From Azoamicus sp964456515 (lineage in GTDB: Bacteria > Pseudomonadota > Gammaproteobacteria > UBA6186 > Azoamicaceae), in contig CAYVZP010000002.1 in the NCBI GenBank assembly GCA_964456515.1, positions 1 to 64,000 of the forward strand: a DNA stretch of 64,000 nt, read 5' to 3'. The notes beneath the pieces are model-generated. The model was not told the origin of the DNA. It did no database searches and saw only the letters and a program-made list of their open reading frames with translations. This document shows positions 45,424 to 53,935 of this stretch, piece by piece (within the stretch, counting starts at the first letter, position 1; each line of letters begins with the position of its first letter). Both the position numbers and the translations under genes were made by a program.

Positions 45424-48400
45424 TTAAATCTCTTCGTATTCCAATTCTATATTTAAACCAAGTGATAAAATTTCTTTTGATAATACATTAAACGCCTCTG
45501 GAATCCCAGGATCCATTTGATAATTACCATTTATTATATTTTTATATATTTTTGTTCTACCAGTTATATCATCTGATTTAACAGTTAACATTTCCTGCAA
45601 TGTATATGCCGCACCATATGCTTCCAAGGCCCACACTTCCATTTCACCAAATCTTTGCCCACCAAATTGCGCCTTACCACCTAATGGTTGTTGAGATATT
45701 AAACTATAAGACCCAGTTGCTCTAGCATGCATTTTATCATCTATTAAATGATTCAATTTCATTAAATATTGATAACCTATAGTTATATCATTATCAAACT
45801 TCAATCCAGATCTACCATCATATAATGCTATTTTACCTGTTTTTGGCAGATTTGCTAAACTTAACATATTTTTAATATCATTTTCTTTAATTCCATCAAA
45901 CGCAGGAGTTGCTATTGGTATTCCATGTTTTAAATTTTTAATAAATTGCCTTAATCTATTTTTAGAAAAATTTTTAATATCAATATTCTCAACTTTTAAA
46001 TTATATATTTTTATCAAAATATCTTTGATTTTATTATAATTTAAATCAAAATTCTTACTTAACAAATATATTTGTTCACCCAATTCTTTAACCGCCCATC
46101 CTAAATGAGTTTCAAAAACCTGACCAAGGTTCATTCTTGATGGCACGCCTAAAGGATTTAATATTACATCAATTGATTTACCATTTTTTAAATATGGCAT
46201 ATCCACGGCAGGAATAATAATTGAAACCACTCCTTTATTTCCATGCCTACCAGATAATTTATCACCTACTTGTAACTGTTTTTTCATAGCAATAGACACT
46301 TTTACAATTTTAACCACTCCTGGCGGCAAATCATCAGCATTTTTATATTTATTTTCTAACTGTTTTATTTTTTTTTTATATTTAATAGAAAATTTATTTA
46401 ATTCCATTTTAATTAAATATATTTGCCATTTAATTTTCTCATTATTAATTTTTAATTTTTTATAAGTATCAAAATCCATATCCAATATACTACAAACGGA
46501 TAAATTTATATCACCTTTTATTATCAACTTTTTAATTTGATTAATTAATTCATATGTTAAAATATTTAATTTATAAGTATAATTTTTTTTATCTTTTTGT
46601 AATTTTATATCTTCAAGTTCCAAAGTTTTTTTATCTTTTTCCATACCATATCTATTAAATATTTGTATATCTATAACAGCACCAATAATACCAGTTGGCA
46701 CTTTTAATGATGTATCATTCACATCCAACGCTTTTTCACCAAAAATTGCATGCAATAATCGTTCCTCTGGAGTTATTTGATGTTCTGTTTTTTTTGTTAC
46801 TTTACCAACTATAATATCACCAGTTTTAACATGCGACCCTAATTTTATTATACCAAACTCATCTAAGTTTTTAATTAACTGTGTATTTATATTCGGTATA
46901 TCTACAGTTATTTCTTCAGCACCCATTTTAAAATCGCGAACCACACATACTAATTCTTCTATATGTATACTTGTTAATTTATTATGTTTAATTATAGTAT
47001 CTGATATTATTATAGAATCTTCAAAATTATAACCATTCCATGACATAAATGCTATAAACATATTTTGACCTAATGCTAATTCACCCAAATCTGTAGATTG
47101 ACCATCAGCTATTATATCATTTTTATTTATTCTTTCACCAGGTTTTATTAACGGCTTTTGATTAATGCATGTGTTTTGATTTGATCTAATATATTTAATT
47201 AAATTATATATATCAATACCTGTTTCATTAGAATTAAATTCATTATCATTAACTTTAATTATTATTCTTGAAGCATCAACATTTTTAACAACACCACCTC
47301 TTTTTGCAAGAAGAGTTGTACCAACATCCATGGCTATCATTTTTTCTATCCCAGTACCAATTAATGGTGTTTCAGGATTAAGCAACGGTGTTGCCTGTCG
47401 TTGCATATTTGACCCCATTAACGCTCTGTTTGCATCATTATGTTCTAAAAATGGTATTAATGAAGTTGAAATAGAAATAATTTGTTTAGGAGAAATATCC
47501 ATATATTTCACTCTATCATGTGTTGCAACTATAAATTCATTTCTAAATCTACAGGAATTTTGATTACCAATTAACAATCTAGTATTTGTATCAATTTTAG
47601 AAAACGCTTGAGCTATCACAACATTGCTTTCATCATTAGCTGTTAAATATTTAATTTCATCAGTTATATCTGTTTGTTTAACAACAAAATATGGTGTTTC
47701 TATAAAACCATATCTATTAATCCTAGAATATATTGTCAATGAATTTATTAAACCAATATTTGGTCCCTCTGGAGTTTCTATAGGACAAATTCTGCCATAA
47801 TGTGTATTATGAACATCTCTAACATCAAAACCAGCGCGCTCTCTACTTAAACCGCCAGGACCTAAAGCAGATAAACGTCGTTTATGCGTGATTTCTGACA
47901 ATGGATTAATTTGATCCATAAATTGTGACAACTGACTTGAACAAAAAAACTCCCTAATAGCTGTGGAAATTAATTTTGTATTTATTATATCTTGCGGTCT
48001 TAAATTTTGATTATCTGTTGCAGATAACTTTTCTTTAATTGATTTTTCCATTCTAGTAAATGACGTTTTAAAAATATTAATCATAATCTCACCAATGCTT
48101 CTAACACGCCTATTACTTAAATTATCTATATCATCTACAACATCTGTATCATTTTTTATATCTATTAACCTTTTTATTATTAAAACTATATCTTGTCTAG
48201 ATAATATTAATTTAGTAATATTTGAATTAAGTTTTTCATTAATTTTTATTCTACCAATTCTAGATAAATCATATTTTTCTTTATTAAAAAAAAGATTGTT
48301 TATAGTATATTTAGCAGATTCTTTTGTAGCAGGTTCTCCTGGTCTTAATATTCTATGAATCTCTAACAATGCCTGCGTTTTTGTTTTAATTGTATCAGCT

Positions 48401-49422
48401 GTTAAAGTGTTTTTTATATATAATGAAAAAATTTCATTATCAATCTCTGTTATATAAATAATTTTAATATTATTAATTTTAATAATATCTAATACTATAT
48501 TATCTATTTTCGTATTTTCTTTTATTATAACTTTATTAGTTACAATATTAATAATATCATTGGCTATTATACATCCAATTATTTTATTAAATGATGTTCG
48601 TATATATTTTTTTCTAGTTCTAAGATAATTATATTTTTTTATTTTTGCTAATGTCATAGATGGAATAATAATATATTGTTTTTTAAAATATATTTTTACT
48701 TTTTTTAAAAAAATATTTAACATATCTTGTCGATCTATATTTAACGCTCTAAGCAATGTTGTAATATAAACCTTTTTTTTTTTATCCATACGTATAAATA
48801 TACAATCTTTTGAATCAAATTCAAAATCCACCCACACTCCTTTAAGTGGTATTATTTTTGCCGTATAAAAAGGTTTGCTCACCGAACTTGTTCGCGCTTT
48901 ATCAATTTCAAAATATAATCCAGGCGATTTATGTAACTGCGATACAACAACACGCTCGGTTCCATTTATTATAAATGTTCCCTTTCCTGTTATTAATGGT
49001 ATATCTAACATATATATTTCAGAAACCGTAGATTCTAAACCACTATTATTATTATCATCAATATTATTATCACACCCAGGAATTGATTTGGTATCATTAT
49101 TTAACCGTATTTTAATTTTCAATGGAGCAGAATATGTTAATCCACGCACCTTACATTCCAATGGATTAAATATACATTTACCCAAAGAATAACTTATGTA
49201 TTCTAATTGAATGTTTTTATTATTACTATATATTGGAAATGTTTTTTCAAACAATGTTTCCAATTTTGATTTATTTTTTCTAGTTCTATTTATAAAATCA
49301 TAATACGATTTCAATTGCATATAATAGAGATGAGGAATTCTTAAATATTCCCCGCATTCTCCAAAATTTACACGCAATCTTTTTTTATCTGTATATGACA
49401 ATAATTTATCTTCATTTATCAT
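45424..49422 (-). CDS. rpoB: RNA polymerase subunit beta
   Basis: A 1332-residue beta subunit, near the E. coli length. The rifampicin region reads SSQLSQFMDQINPLSEITHKRRLSALGPGGLSRERAGFDVRDVHNTHYGRICPIETPEGPNIGLI, with the usual rifampicin-sensitive residues. The C-terminal GRSGLKFDNDITIGYQYLMKLNHL and QQPLGGKAQFGGQRFGEMEVWALEAYGAAYTLQE blocks are intact. Several Lys/Asn-rich stretches lie in the lineage-variable parts. Confidence 0.98.
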   Translation of the reverse strand: MINEDKLLSYTDKKRLRVNFGECGEYLRIPHLYYMQLKSYYDFINRTRKNKSKLETLFEKTFPIYSNNKNIQLEYISYSLGKCIFNPLECKVRGLTYSAPLKIKIRLNNDTKSIPGCDNNIDDNNNSGLESTVSEIYMLDIPLITGKGTFIINGTERVVVSQLHKSPGLYFEIDKARTSSVSKPFYTAKIIPLKGVWVDFEFDSKDCIFIRMDKKKKVYITTLLRALNIDRQDMLNIFLKKVKIYFKKQYIIIPSMTLAKIKKYNYLRTRKKYIRTSFNKIIGCIIANDIINIVTNKVIIKENTKIDNIVLDIIKINNIKIIYITEIDNEIFSLYIKNTLTADTIKTKTQALLEIHRILRPGEPATKESAKYTINNLFFNKEKYDLSRIGRIKINEKLNSNITKLILSRQDIVLIIKRLIDIKNDTDVVDDIDNLSNRRVRSIGEIMINIFKTSFTRMEKSIKEKLSATDNQNLRPQDIINTKLISTAIREFFCSSQLSQFMDQINPLSEITHKRRLSALGPGGLSRERAGFDVRDVHNTHYGRICPIETPEGPNIGLINSLTIYSRINRYGFIETPYFVVKQTDITDEIKYLTANDESNVVIAQAFSKIDTNTRLLIGNQNSCRFRNEFIVATHDRVKYMDISPKQIISISTSLIPFLEHNDANRALMGSNMQRQATPLLNPETPLIGTGIEKMIAMDVGTTLLAKRGGVVKNVDASRIIIKVNDNEFNSNETGIDIYNLIKYIRSNQNTCINQKPLIKPGERINKNDIIADGQSTDLGELALGQNMFIAFMSWNGYNFEDSIIISDTIIKHNKLTSIHIEELVCVVRDFKMGAEEITVDIPNINTQLIKNLDEFGIIKLGSHVKTGDIIVGKVTKKTEHQITPEERLLHAIFGEKALDVNDTSLKVPTGIIGAVIDIQIFNRYGMEKDKKTLELEDIKLQKDKKNYTYKLNILTYELINQIKKLIIKGDINLSVCSILDMDFDTYKKLKINNEKIKWQIYLIKMELNKFSIKYKKKIKQLENKYKNADDLPPGVVKIVKVSIAMKKQLQVGDKLSGRHGNKGVVSIIIPAVDMPYLKNGKSIDVILNPLGVPSRMNLGQVFETHLGWAVKELGEQIYLLSKNFDLNYNKIKDILIKIYNLKVENIDIKNFSKNRLRQFIKNLKHGIPIATPAFDGIKENDIKNMLSLANLPKTGKIALYDGRSGLKFDNDITIGYQYLMKLNHLIDDKMHARATGSYSLISQQPLGGKAQFGGQRFGEMEVWALEAYGAAYTLQEMLTVKSDDITGRTKIYKNIINGNYQMDPGIPEAFNVLSKEILSLGLNIELEYEEI

Positions 49423-49446
49423 ATAATAATTTATACCATTTTTTTA

Positions 49447-49706
49447 TTATTTAATATCTATTTTTGCGCCAATAGATTCTAGATCTGATTTTATTTTCAT
49501 AGCTTCATCTTTTGATANNNNNNNNNNNNNNNNNNNNNNNNNNNNNNNNNNNNNNNNNNNNNNNNNNNNNNNNNNNNNNNNNNNNNNNNNNNNNNNNNNN
49601 NNNNNNNNNNNNNNNNNTTAACTTCTATTTCTTTTATTAAATCCATTAAATCAACTATATTCATTTTTGATAGCGCTTTTATTATATCATCATTTTTCAT
49701 AGACAT
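49447..49706 (-). CDS. rplL: 50S ribosomal protein L7/L12, interrupted by an assembly gap
   Basis: Both ends are visible. The N-terminal dimerisation domain is MSMKNDDIIKALSKMNIVDLMDLIKEIEV, and the C-terminal end is SKDEAMKIKSDLESIGAKIDIK followed by TAA at 49447-49449. The hinge and most of the C-terminal domain fall in 100 N. The visible bases sum to 160, and a normal protein of about 122 residues would need about 369, so roughly 210 bases are missing rather than 100; the two flanks are also not in the same frame across exactly 100. L7/L12 recruits translation GTPases. An AAGGAGA site (49713-49719) inside the rplJ end precedes the ATG. Confidence 0.93.
49518..49617. other. Assembly gap (100 N)
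   Basis: Exactly 100 N inside rplL, the usual placeholder for a scaffold gap of unknown length. Flanking coding sequence belongs to the two ends of one gene, so the join is correct in order and orientation. Confidence 0.99.
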
Positions 49707-50233
49707 AGCTTATCTCCTTCTAAATTTTTAATTATTTTATTCAATAGTATTATTAATTTTACACCAGATACTTTCAAGAGTTTTATTAATCTTACTAAAG
49801 GTGTTCGTAAAATCACAATTATTTTAATCAATGCATTTTTTTCACTTGGCATATTTAAAATATAATTTATTTTATTATTTAAATAAAGTTTACCATATAA
49901 ACATATTGAATTAATTTTTATATTAATATCATTTTTATTAAATTTCTTTAAAATTTTTATTGGTTCTTTTATTTCATTACTAAATAATATTAATTGTTGC
50001 CCTGAAAGCTGTTTTAATAACGGCTCATTCCGTGTATTCATTATAGCTTTTTTTACCAATGTGTTTTTAATTAAAATTAATTTTATATTACTTTTAGTTA
50101 ATACGTGTCTTAACTCTTTTAATTTTAATGATTTTACATAAGCAAATTGTATCATAACTGTTAAAATTGAATTATCTGCCATTTGTTTAATACTAGTTAC
50201 TATATTTTGTTTTTTTATAATATTTGTTTTCAT
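49697..50233 (-). CDS. rplJ: 50S ribosomal protein L10
   Basis: A 178-residue stalk protein, strongly drifted. It anchors L7/L12 dimers. Recognisable are LKELRHVLTKSNIKLILIKNTLVKKAI (consensus LR..LR..G...V.KNTL...A) and the helical C-terminus. I choose the ATG at 50233 (MKTNIIKKQ); an upstream in-frame start at 50254 would overlap rplA by 7 bases. It overlaps rplL by 10 bases. Its position between rplA and rplL confirms identity. Confidence 0.9.
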   Translation of the reverse strand: MKTNIIKKQNIVTSIKQMADNSILTVMIQFAYVKSLKLKELRHVLTKSNIKLILIKNTLVKKAIMNTRNEPLLKQLSGQQLILFSNEIKEPIKILKKFNKNDINIKINSICLYGKLYLNNKINYILNMPSEKNALIKIIVILRTPLVRLIKLLKVSGVKLIILLNKIIKNLEGDKLCL

Positions 50234-50247
50234 TTTTTTTTTTAATT

Positions 50248-50940
50248 TTAACAAATTATTGAATCTGTATTTATTTTAATTCCAGGCCCCATTGTTGTTG
50301 ACAATGTAATAGTTTTTATATTAATATTTTTACAATTTTTTGGTTTCTGATTTTTAATATCTAAAATTAATTTTTCTATATTACTTTTAATTTCATTAAC
50401 ATTTAAATTTATTTTACCTATAATGGAATTAATATTATGATTTTTATCAGATTTATATTTAACATAATTTTTTTTAAATATTTTAATTGCTTCTTTTATA
50501 TTTGTAGTTATTGTTCCATATTTTACATCTGGCATTATTTTTTTTGAACTTAAAACCTTGCTTATTTTACCAAATTTAATTACACATGACGGAGTTGTAA
50601 GTAATATATCAAAATTTATATTTTGTTTATTTATATTTTGAAATGTATTATTATCAAATATAATATAATCATTTTTATTAATATCTACATCACTTATATT
50701 GTCTGAATAAATAGCTATTTTATTACTTTTTTTTATAAAATATGGTAATGTAGAATAACCTTTAATTATCATTTTTTTTTTTGGTGTAATATTTAAATTA
50801 ATAGCAGCCTCTAAGCTTTCATTAAATTTTTTATTAGTTAATTCTTTTAATATAGTGATTGCTTCATTAAATGAATATATCTTGTTTCTATCAAACTTAG
50901 AATTAATATATTTATTTTTTTTATTTTTTTTCATACTCAT
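50248..50940 (-). CDS. rplA: 50S ribosomal protein L1
   Basis: A 230-residue L1. Visible pieces are YSFNEAITILKELTNKKFNESLEAAINLNITPKK (consensus FDE..EA.IKLGIDPKK), the MPDVKYGTIT block and a C-terminal KTITLSTTMGPGIKI (consensus LSSTMGPGI). The middle domain is drifted. It overlaps rplK by 4 bases. In other bacteria L1 represses its own rplKA message; I cannot see whether the operator remains. Confidence 0.92.
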   Translation of the reverse strand: MSMKKNKKNKYINSKFDRNKIYSFNEAITILKELTNKKFNESLEAAINLNITPKKKMIIKGYSTLPYFIKKSNKIAIYSDNISDVDINKNDYIIFDNNTFQNINKQNINFDILLTTPSCVIKFGKISKVLSSKKIMPDVKYGTITTNIKEAIKIFKKNYVKYKSDKNHNINSIIGKINLNVNEIKSNIEKLILDIKNQKPKNCKNINIKTITLSTTMGPGIKINTDSIIC

Positions 50941-51371
50941 TTTTCCTCAATTGTTATCCCCATACTTTTTGCAGTACCTATTATTGTATTAATGCTAGCC
51001 TGTTCAGAGTTTATAAATAAATCATTTTTTTTTTTATCAACTATTTCTTTAATTTGACTAATTGTTATCTTAGCAATTTTATTTTTATTAGGAAAACTAC
51101 TACCCTTTGTTATATTAAGTATATTTTTTATCAAGCTTGAGGTTATTGGCGTTTTAATAATAAAATCAAAACTTTTATCTGAATATATTGTAATTATTGT
51201 TGTAACCATCGTGCCCTTTTGTAACCCATTTTTAGTAGTTTTATCATTAAATTCTTTACAAAATTTCATAATATTTATTCCTTTTGCTCCTAATGCAGGT
51301 CCTATTGGTGGACTTGGAGTAGCCTCACATGCTTTAATTTGTATTTTTATTTTAGATATTTGTTTTTTCAT
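50937..51371 (-). CDS. rplK: 50S ribosomal protein L11
   Basis: A 144-residue L11 from the GTPase-associated centre. The N-terminal block ATPSPPIGPALGAKGINIMKFCKEFNDKT is intact, and the C-terminal RNA-binding domain ends in NTIIGTAKSMGITI. First gene of the rplK-rplA-rplJ-rplL-rpoB-rpoC series. Confidence 0.95.
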   Translation of the reverse strand: MKKQISKIKIQIKACEATPSPPIGPALGAKGINIMKFCKEFNDKTTKNGLQKGTMVTTIITIYSDKSFDFIIKTPITSSLIKNILNITKGSSFPNKNKIAKITISQIKEIVDKKKNDLFINSEQASINTIIGTAKSMGITIEEK

Positions 51372-51386
51372 TATATAATTCTTAAT

Positions 51387-51914
51387 TTACATTTTTTCAA
51401 CTTGATTAAATTTTAAATCAATAGGTGTTGATCGTCCAAAAATTAAAACCCCTATACATAATTTGTTTTTATTATAATTAATTTCTTCTACAGTACCATT
51501 AAAATCAGAAAATGGTCCATCAATAACATTTACCAATTCTCCAATTTCAAAAGTTTTTTTAGGCTTAGGTTTAAAAGAACTTTCCTTAATATATTGTATT
51601 ATTATATCTACTTCCTCATTACTAATAGGTATAGGAGTTCCATCACTATTACTTATAAATCTAATAACATTAGATATATGTTTTATTAAAAACCAAACAT
51701 CATACACCATTTCCATGTGTATTAATATATAACCCGGAAAAATACGTCGTTTACTTTGTTCTGTTGTTTCATCTTTAATTTCTATTATATCCTCTGTAGG
51801 AATTAATATCTCACTAACTAAATGTGTTAACTTATCGTTAATAAGATAGGCTTCAATTATATCTTTAATCTTATATTCCCTGTTTGAAATTACATGCACG
51901 ACATACCATTTCAT
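51387..51914 (-). CDS. nusG: Transcription elongation factor NusG
   Basis: A 175-residue NusG. The N-terminal NGN domain starts KWYVVHVISNREYKI and includes RRIFPGYILIHMEM; the C-terminal KOW domain has GELVNVIDGPFSDFNGTVEEI. It binds RNA polymerase and links it to rho or S10. The ATG overlaps the secE stop by 4 bases. Confidence 0.96.
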   Translation of the reverse strand: MKWYVVHVISNREYKIKDIIEAYLINDKLTHLVSEILIPTEDIIEIKDETTEQSKRRIFPGYILIHMEMVYDVWFLIKHISNVIRFISNSDGTPIPISNEEVDIIIQYIKESSFKPKPKKTFEIGELVNVIDGPFSDFNGTVEEINYNKNKLCIGVLIFGRSTPIDLKFNQVEKM

Positions 51915-52105
51915 AATATATTGGAAATAATATAAGTGAAAATTGAATCAATGATCCATAACACCAAACTTGTTAACAACAATATAATCATTATTATCAA
52001 AGTTGATTGATTGATCTCTTTTTTGTTTGGCCATGAAATATTTTTTATTTCATGTTTTATTTCTTTAATTATAAAGTATATATTATTTTTGTTTAAAAAA
52101 TGCAT
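51911..52105 (-). CDS. secE: Preprotein translocase subunit SecE
   Basis: A 64-residue, single-helix SecE: cytoplasmic amphipathic part IKEIKHEIKNISWPNKKEINQSTLIIMIILLL with the conserved W-P. The two extra N-terminal helices of E. coli SecE are missing, leaving the minimal form. With the SurA-like gene it implies that a Sec export route remains. Confidence 0.92.
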   Translation of the reverse strand: MHFLNKNNIYFIIKEIKHEIKNISWPNKKEINQSTLIIMIILLLTSLVLWIIDSIFTYIISNIL

Positions 52106-52151
52106 AGTATGTTAATTTATATTTTAAATATTTTTAATTTTTTTTTTAATA

Positions 52152-52224
52152 CAGGCCAGAAGGGAATCGAACCCCCAACCTACGGTTTTGGAGACCGACG
52201 CTCTACCATTTGAGCTACTGACCT
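52152..52224 (-). tRNA. tRNA-Trp (anticodon CCA)
   Basis: Minus-strand cloverleaf: acceptor AGGTCAG/CTGGCCT, anticodon loop CTCCAAA (CCA) on stem TCGGT/ACCGT, T loop TTCGATT, discriminator G as expected for Trp. The CCA anticodon reads UGG only, in line with TGA still being a stop here. It sits between tuf and secE. Confidence 0.96.
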
Positions 52225-52230
52225 TTTGTG

Positions 52231-53421
52231 TTAATTTAAAATTGAAGATACAATACCTGCCCCAACTGTTTTACCACCTTCACGTATTGCAAATCTTACA
52301 CCAACTTCCAAAGCTACTGGTGATATTAAATTTATTTCCATATTTGTTGAATCGCCAGGCATAATCATCTTCACATTGTTAGGCAACTTCATTTCCCCAG
52401 TAACATCTGTGGTTCTAAAATAAAATTGTGGCTTATAACCTGAAAAAAACGGATTATGTCTACCACCCTCATCTTTATTTAACACATAAATTTCAGCTCT
52501 AAAATTTTTATATGATTTTATACTATTTATTTTAGCTAACACCTGACCACGTCTTACATCTTCTTTTTTTGTACCACGTAACAATACACCAACATTATCA
52601 CCAGCCCTTCCTTCATCTAAAATTTTTCTAAACATTTCTATACCAGTACATGTTGTTTTAAAAGTATCTGTTATACCAACCACTTCAATTTCATCATTAA
52701 TTTTTATAACACCTCTTTCTATACGACCTGTAACAACAGTACCTCTTCCAGAAATCGTAAAGACATCTTCTATAGGTAATAAAAATGGTTTATCTATACT
52801 TCGTTTTGGAATTTTAAAATAAGAATCCATAGCCTTCACTAAGTTGTCTATAGACGTTTCACCTAAATCAGTTTTTTTTCCATTTAACGCTGCTAAAGCA
52901 GAACCATTAATTATAGGAACATCATTACCTGGAAAATCATATTTTATTAATAATTCTCTTACTTCTAATTCAACTAATTCTAATAATTCTGGATCATCTA
53001 CTAAGTCAGCTTTATTTAAAAAAACAATAATATTTGGCACGCCAACCTGTCTTGCTAATAATATATGTTCACGTGTTTGAGGCATTGGACCATCTGCGGC
53101 AGATACAACTAATATAGCACCATCCATTTGAGCTGCTCCAGTTATCATATTTTTCACATAATCTGCATGACCAGGACAATCAACATGTGCATAATGCATT
53201 TTCTCAGACTGATATTCAACATGAGCTGTAGCTATTGTTATACCTCTTTCTTTTTCCTCTGGAGCTGAATCTATATCACCATAATCTTTAAACTCACCAC
53301 CAAATTTTACTGATAAAAATTTTGTTATTGCTGCAGTTAAAGTTGTTTTACCATGATCAACATGTCCTATAGTTCCTACATTTATATGTGGTAATTTTCT
53401 TTCAAATTTTAATTTAGCCAC
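52231..53421 (-). CDS. tuf: Elongation factor Tu
   Basis: A 396-residue EF-Tu with all GTPase motifs: GHVDHGKTT (P loop), ERGITI (switch I), DCPGHADY, NKAD and GSAL. The sequence is nearly consensus, far better kept than its neighbours, as expected for the most expressed protein. It delivers aminoacyl-tRNA to the ribosome. It lies downstream of four tRNA genes, the arrangement around E. coli tufB. Confidence 0.98.
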   Translation of the reverse strand: MAKLKFERKLPHINVGTIGHVDHGKTTLTAAITKFLSVKFGGEFKDYGDIDSAPEEKERGITIATAHVEYQSEKMHYAHVDCPGHADYVKNMITGAAQMDGAILVVSAADGPMPQTREHILLARQVGVPNIIVFLNKADLVDDPELLELVELEVRELLIKYDFPGNDVPIINGSALAALNGKKTDLGETSIDNLVKAMDSYFKIPKRSIDKPFLLPIEDVFTISGRGTVVTGRIERGVIKINDEIEVVGITDTFKTTCTGIEMFRKILDEGRAGDNVGVLLRGTKKEDVRRGQVLAKINSIKSYKNFRAEIYVLNKDEGGRHNPFFSGYKPQFYFRTTDVTGEMKLPNNVKMIMPGDSTNMEINLISPVALEVGVRFAIREGGKTVGAGIVSSILN

Positions 53422-53452
53422 AGAAATTTTCTCCTCATATTATTTTTTTAAA

Positions 53453-53524
<72 letters not shown>

Positions 53525-53537
53525 TATTTAAATCATT

Positions 53538-53608
53538 AGCGGATAATGGGAATCGAACCCACGTTATTAGCTTGGAAGGCTAAAGTTTTACCATTAAACT
53601 ACATCCGC
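53538..53608 (-). tRNA. tRNA-Gly (anticodon TCC)
   Basis: Minus-strand cloverleaf of 71 bases: acceptor GCGGATG/ATCCGC with T, anticodon stem TTAGC/GCTAA with loop CTTCCAA (TCC). The D stem is weak (GTTT/AAAC). Corresponds to E. coli glyT. Confidence 0.93.
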
Positions 53609-53635
53609 CAATTTTTTTTATTCAAAAACATTTTT

Positions 53636-53720
53636 TGGAGGAGGCAGGATTCGAACCTGCGTAGATCTTACGATCATCAGATTTACAGTCTGCTCCCTTT
53701 GGCCGCTCGGGCACTCCTCC
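53636..53720 (-). tRNA. tRNA-Tyr (anticodon GTA)
   Basis: An 85-base class II tRNA on the minus strand: acceptor GGAGGAG/CTCCTCC, anticodon stem GCAGA/TCTGA with loop CTGTAAA (GTA), long variable arm, T arm GCAGG/CCTGC. Corresponds to E. coli tyrU. Confidence 0.95.
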
Positions 53721-53758
53721 TATATTCTATTTTTATGTAAAAAAAAATAAATCAAACT

Positions 53759-53831
53759 AGCTGACGATAGGAATCGAACCTACTACCTGCTGATTACAAG
53801 TCAGCTGCTCTACCTAATGAGCTACGTCAGC
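53759..53831 (-). tRNA. tRNA-Thr (anticodon TGT)
   Basis: Minus-strand cloverleaf: acceptor GCTGACG/CGTCAGC, anticodon stem GCTGA/TCAGC with loop CTTGTAA (TGT), T loop TTCGATT. Corresponds to E. coli thrU, first of the thrU-tyrU-glyT-thrT-tufB series. Third Thr tRNA in the window. Confidence 0.95.
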
Positions 53832-53935
53832 TTTTATTTTATATGTTTGTTATTTTTACATTCTTATAATATCATTTTATTAAATAATTATCAATTTTAA
53901 ACTTAAAAATATTTAAATTGATTTAAAGGATTTTC

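Noticed and set aside
53546..53740. Open frame on the plus strand through the tRNA-Gly and tRNA-Tyr genes
   Set aside because: It is the antisense reading of two tRNA genes; such frames (GIEPT-type peptides) are a known annotation artefact.
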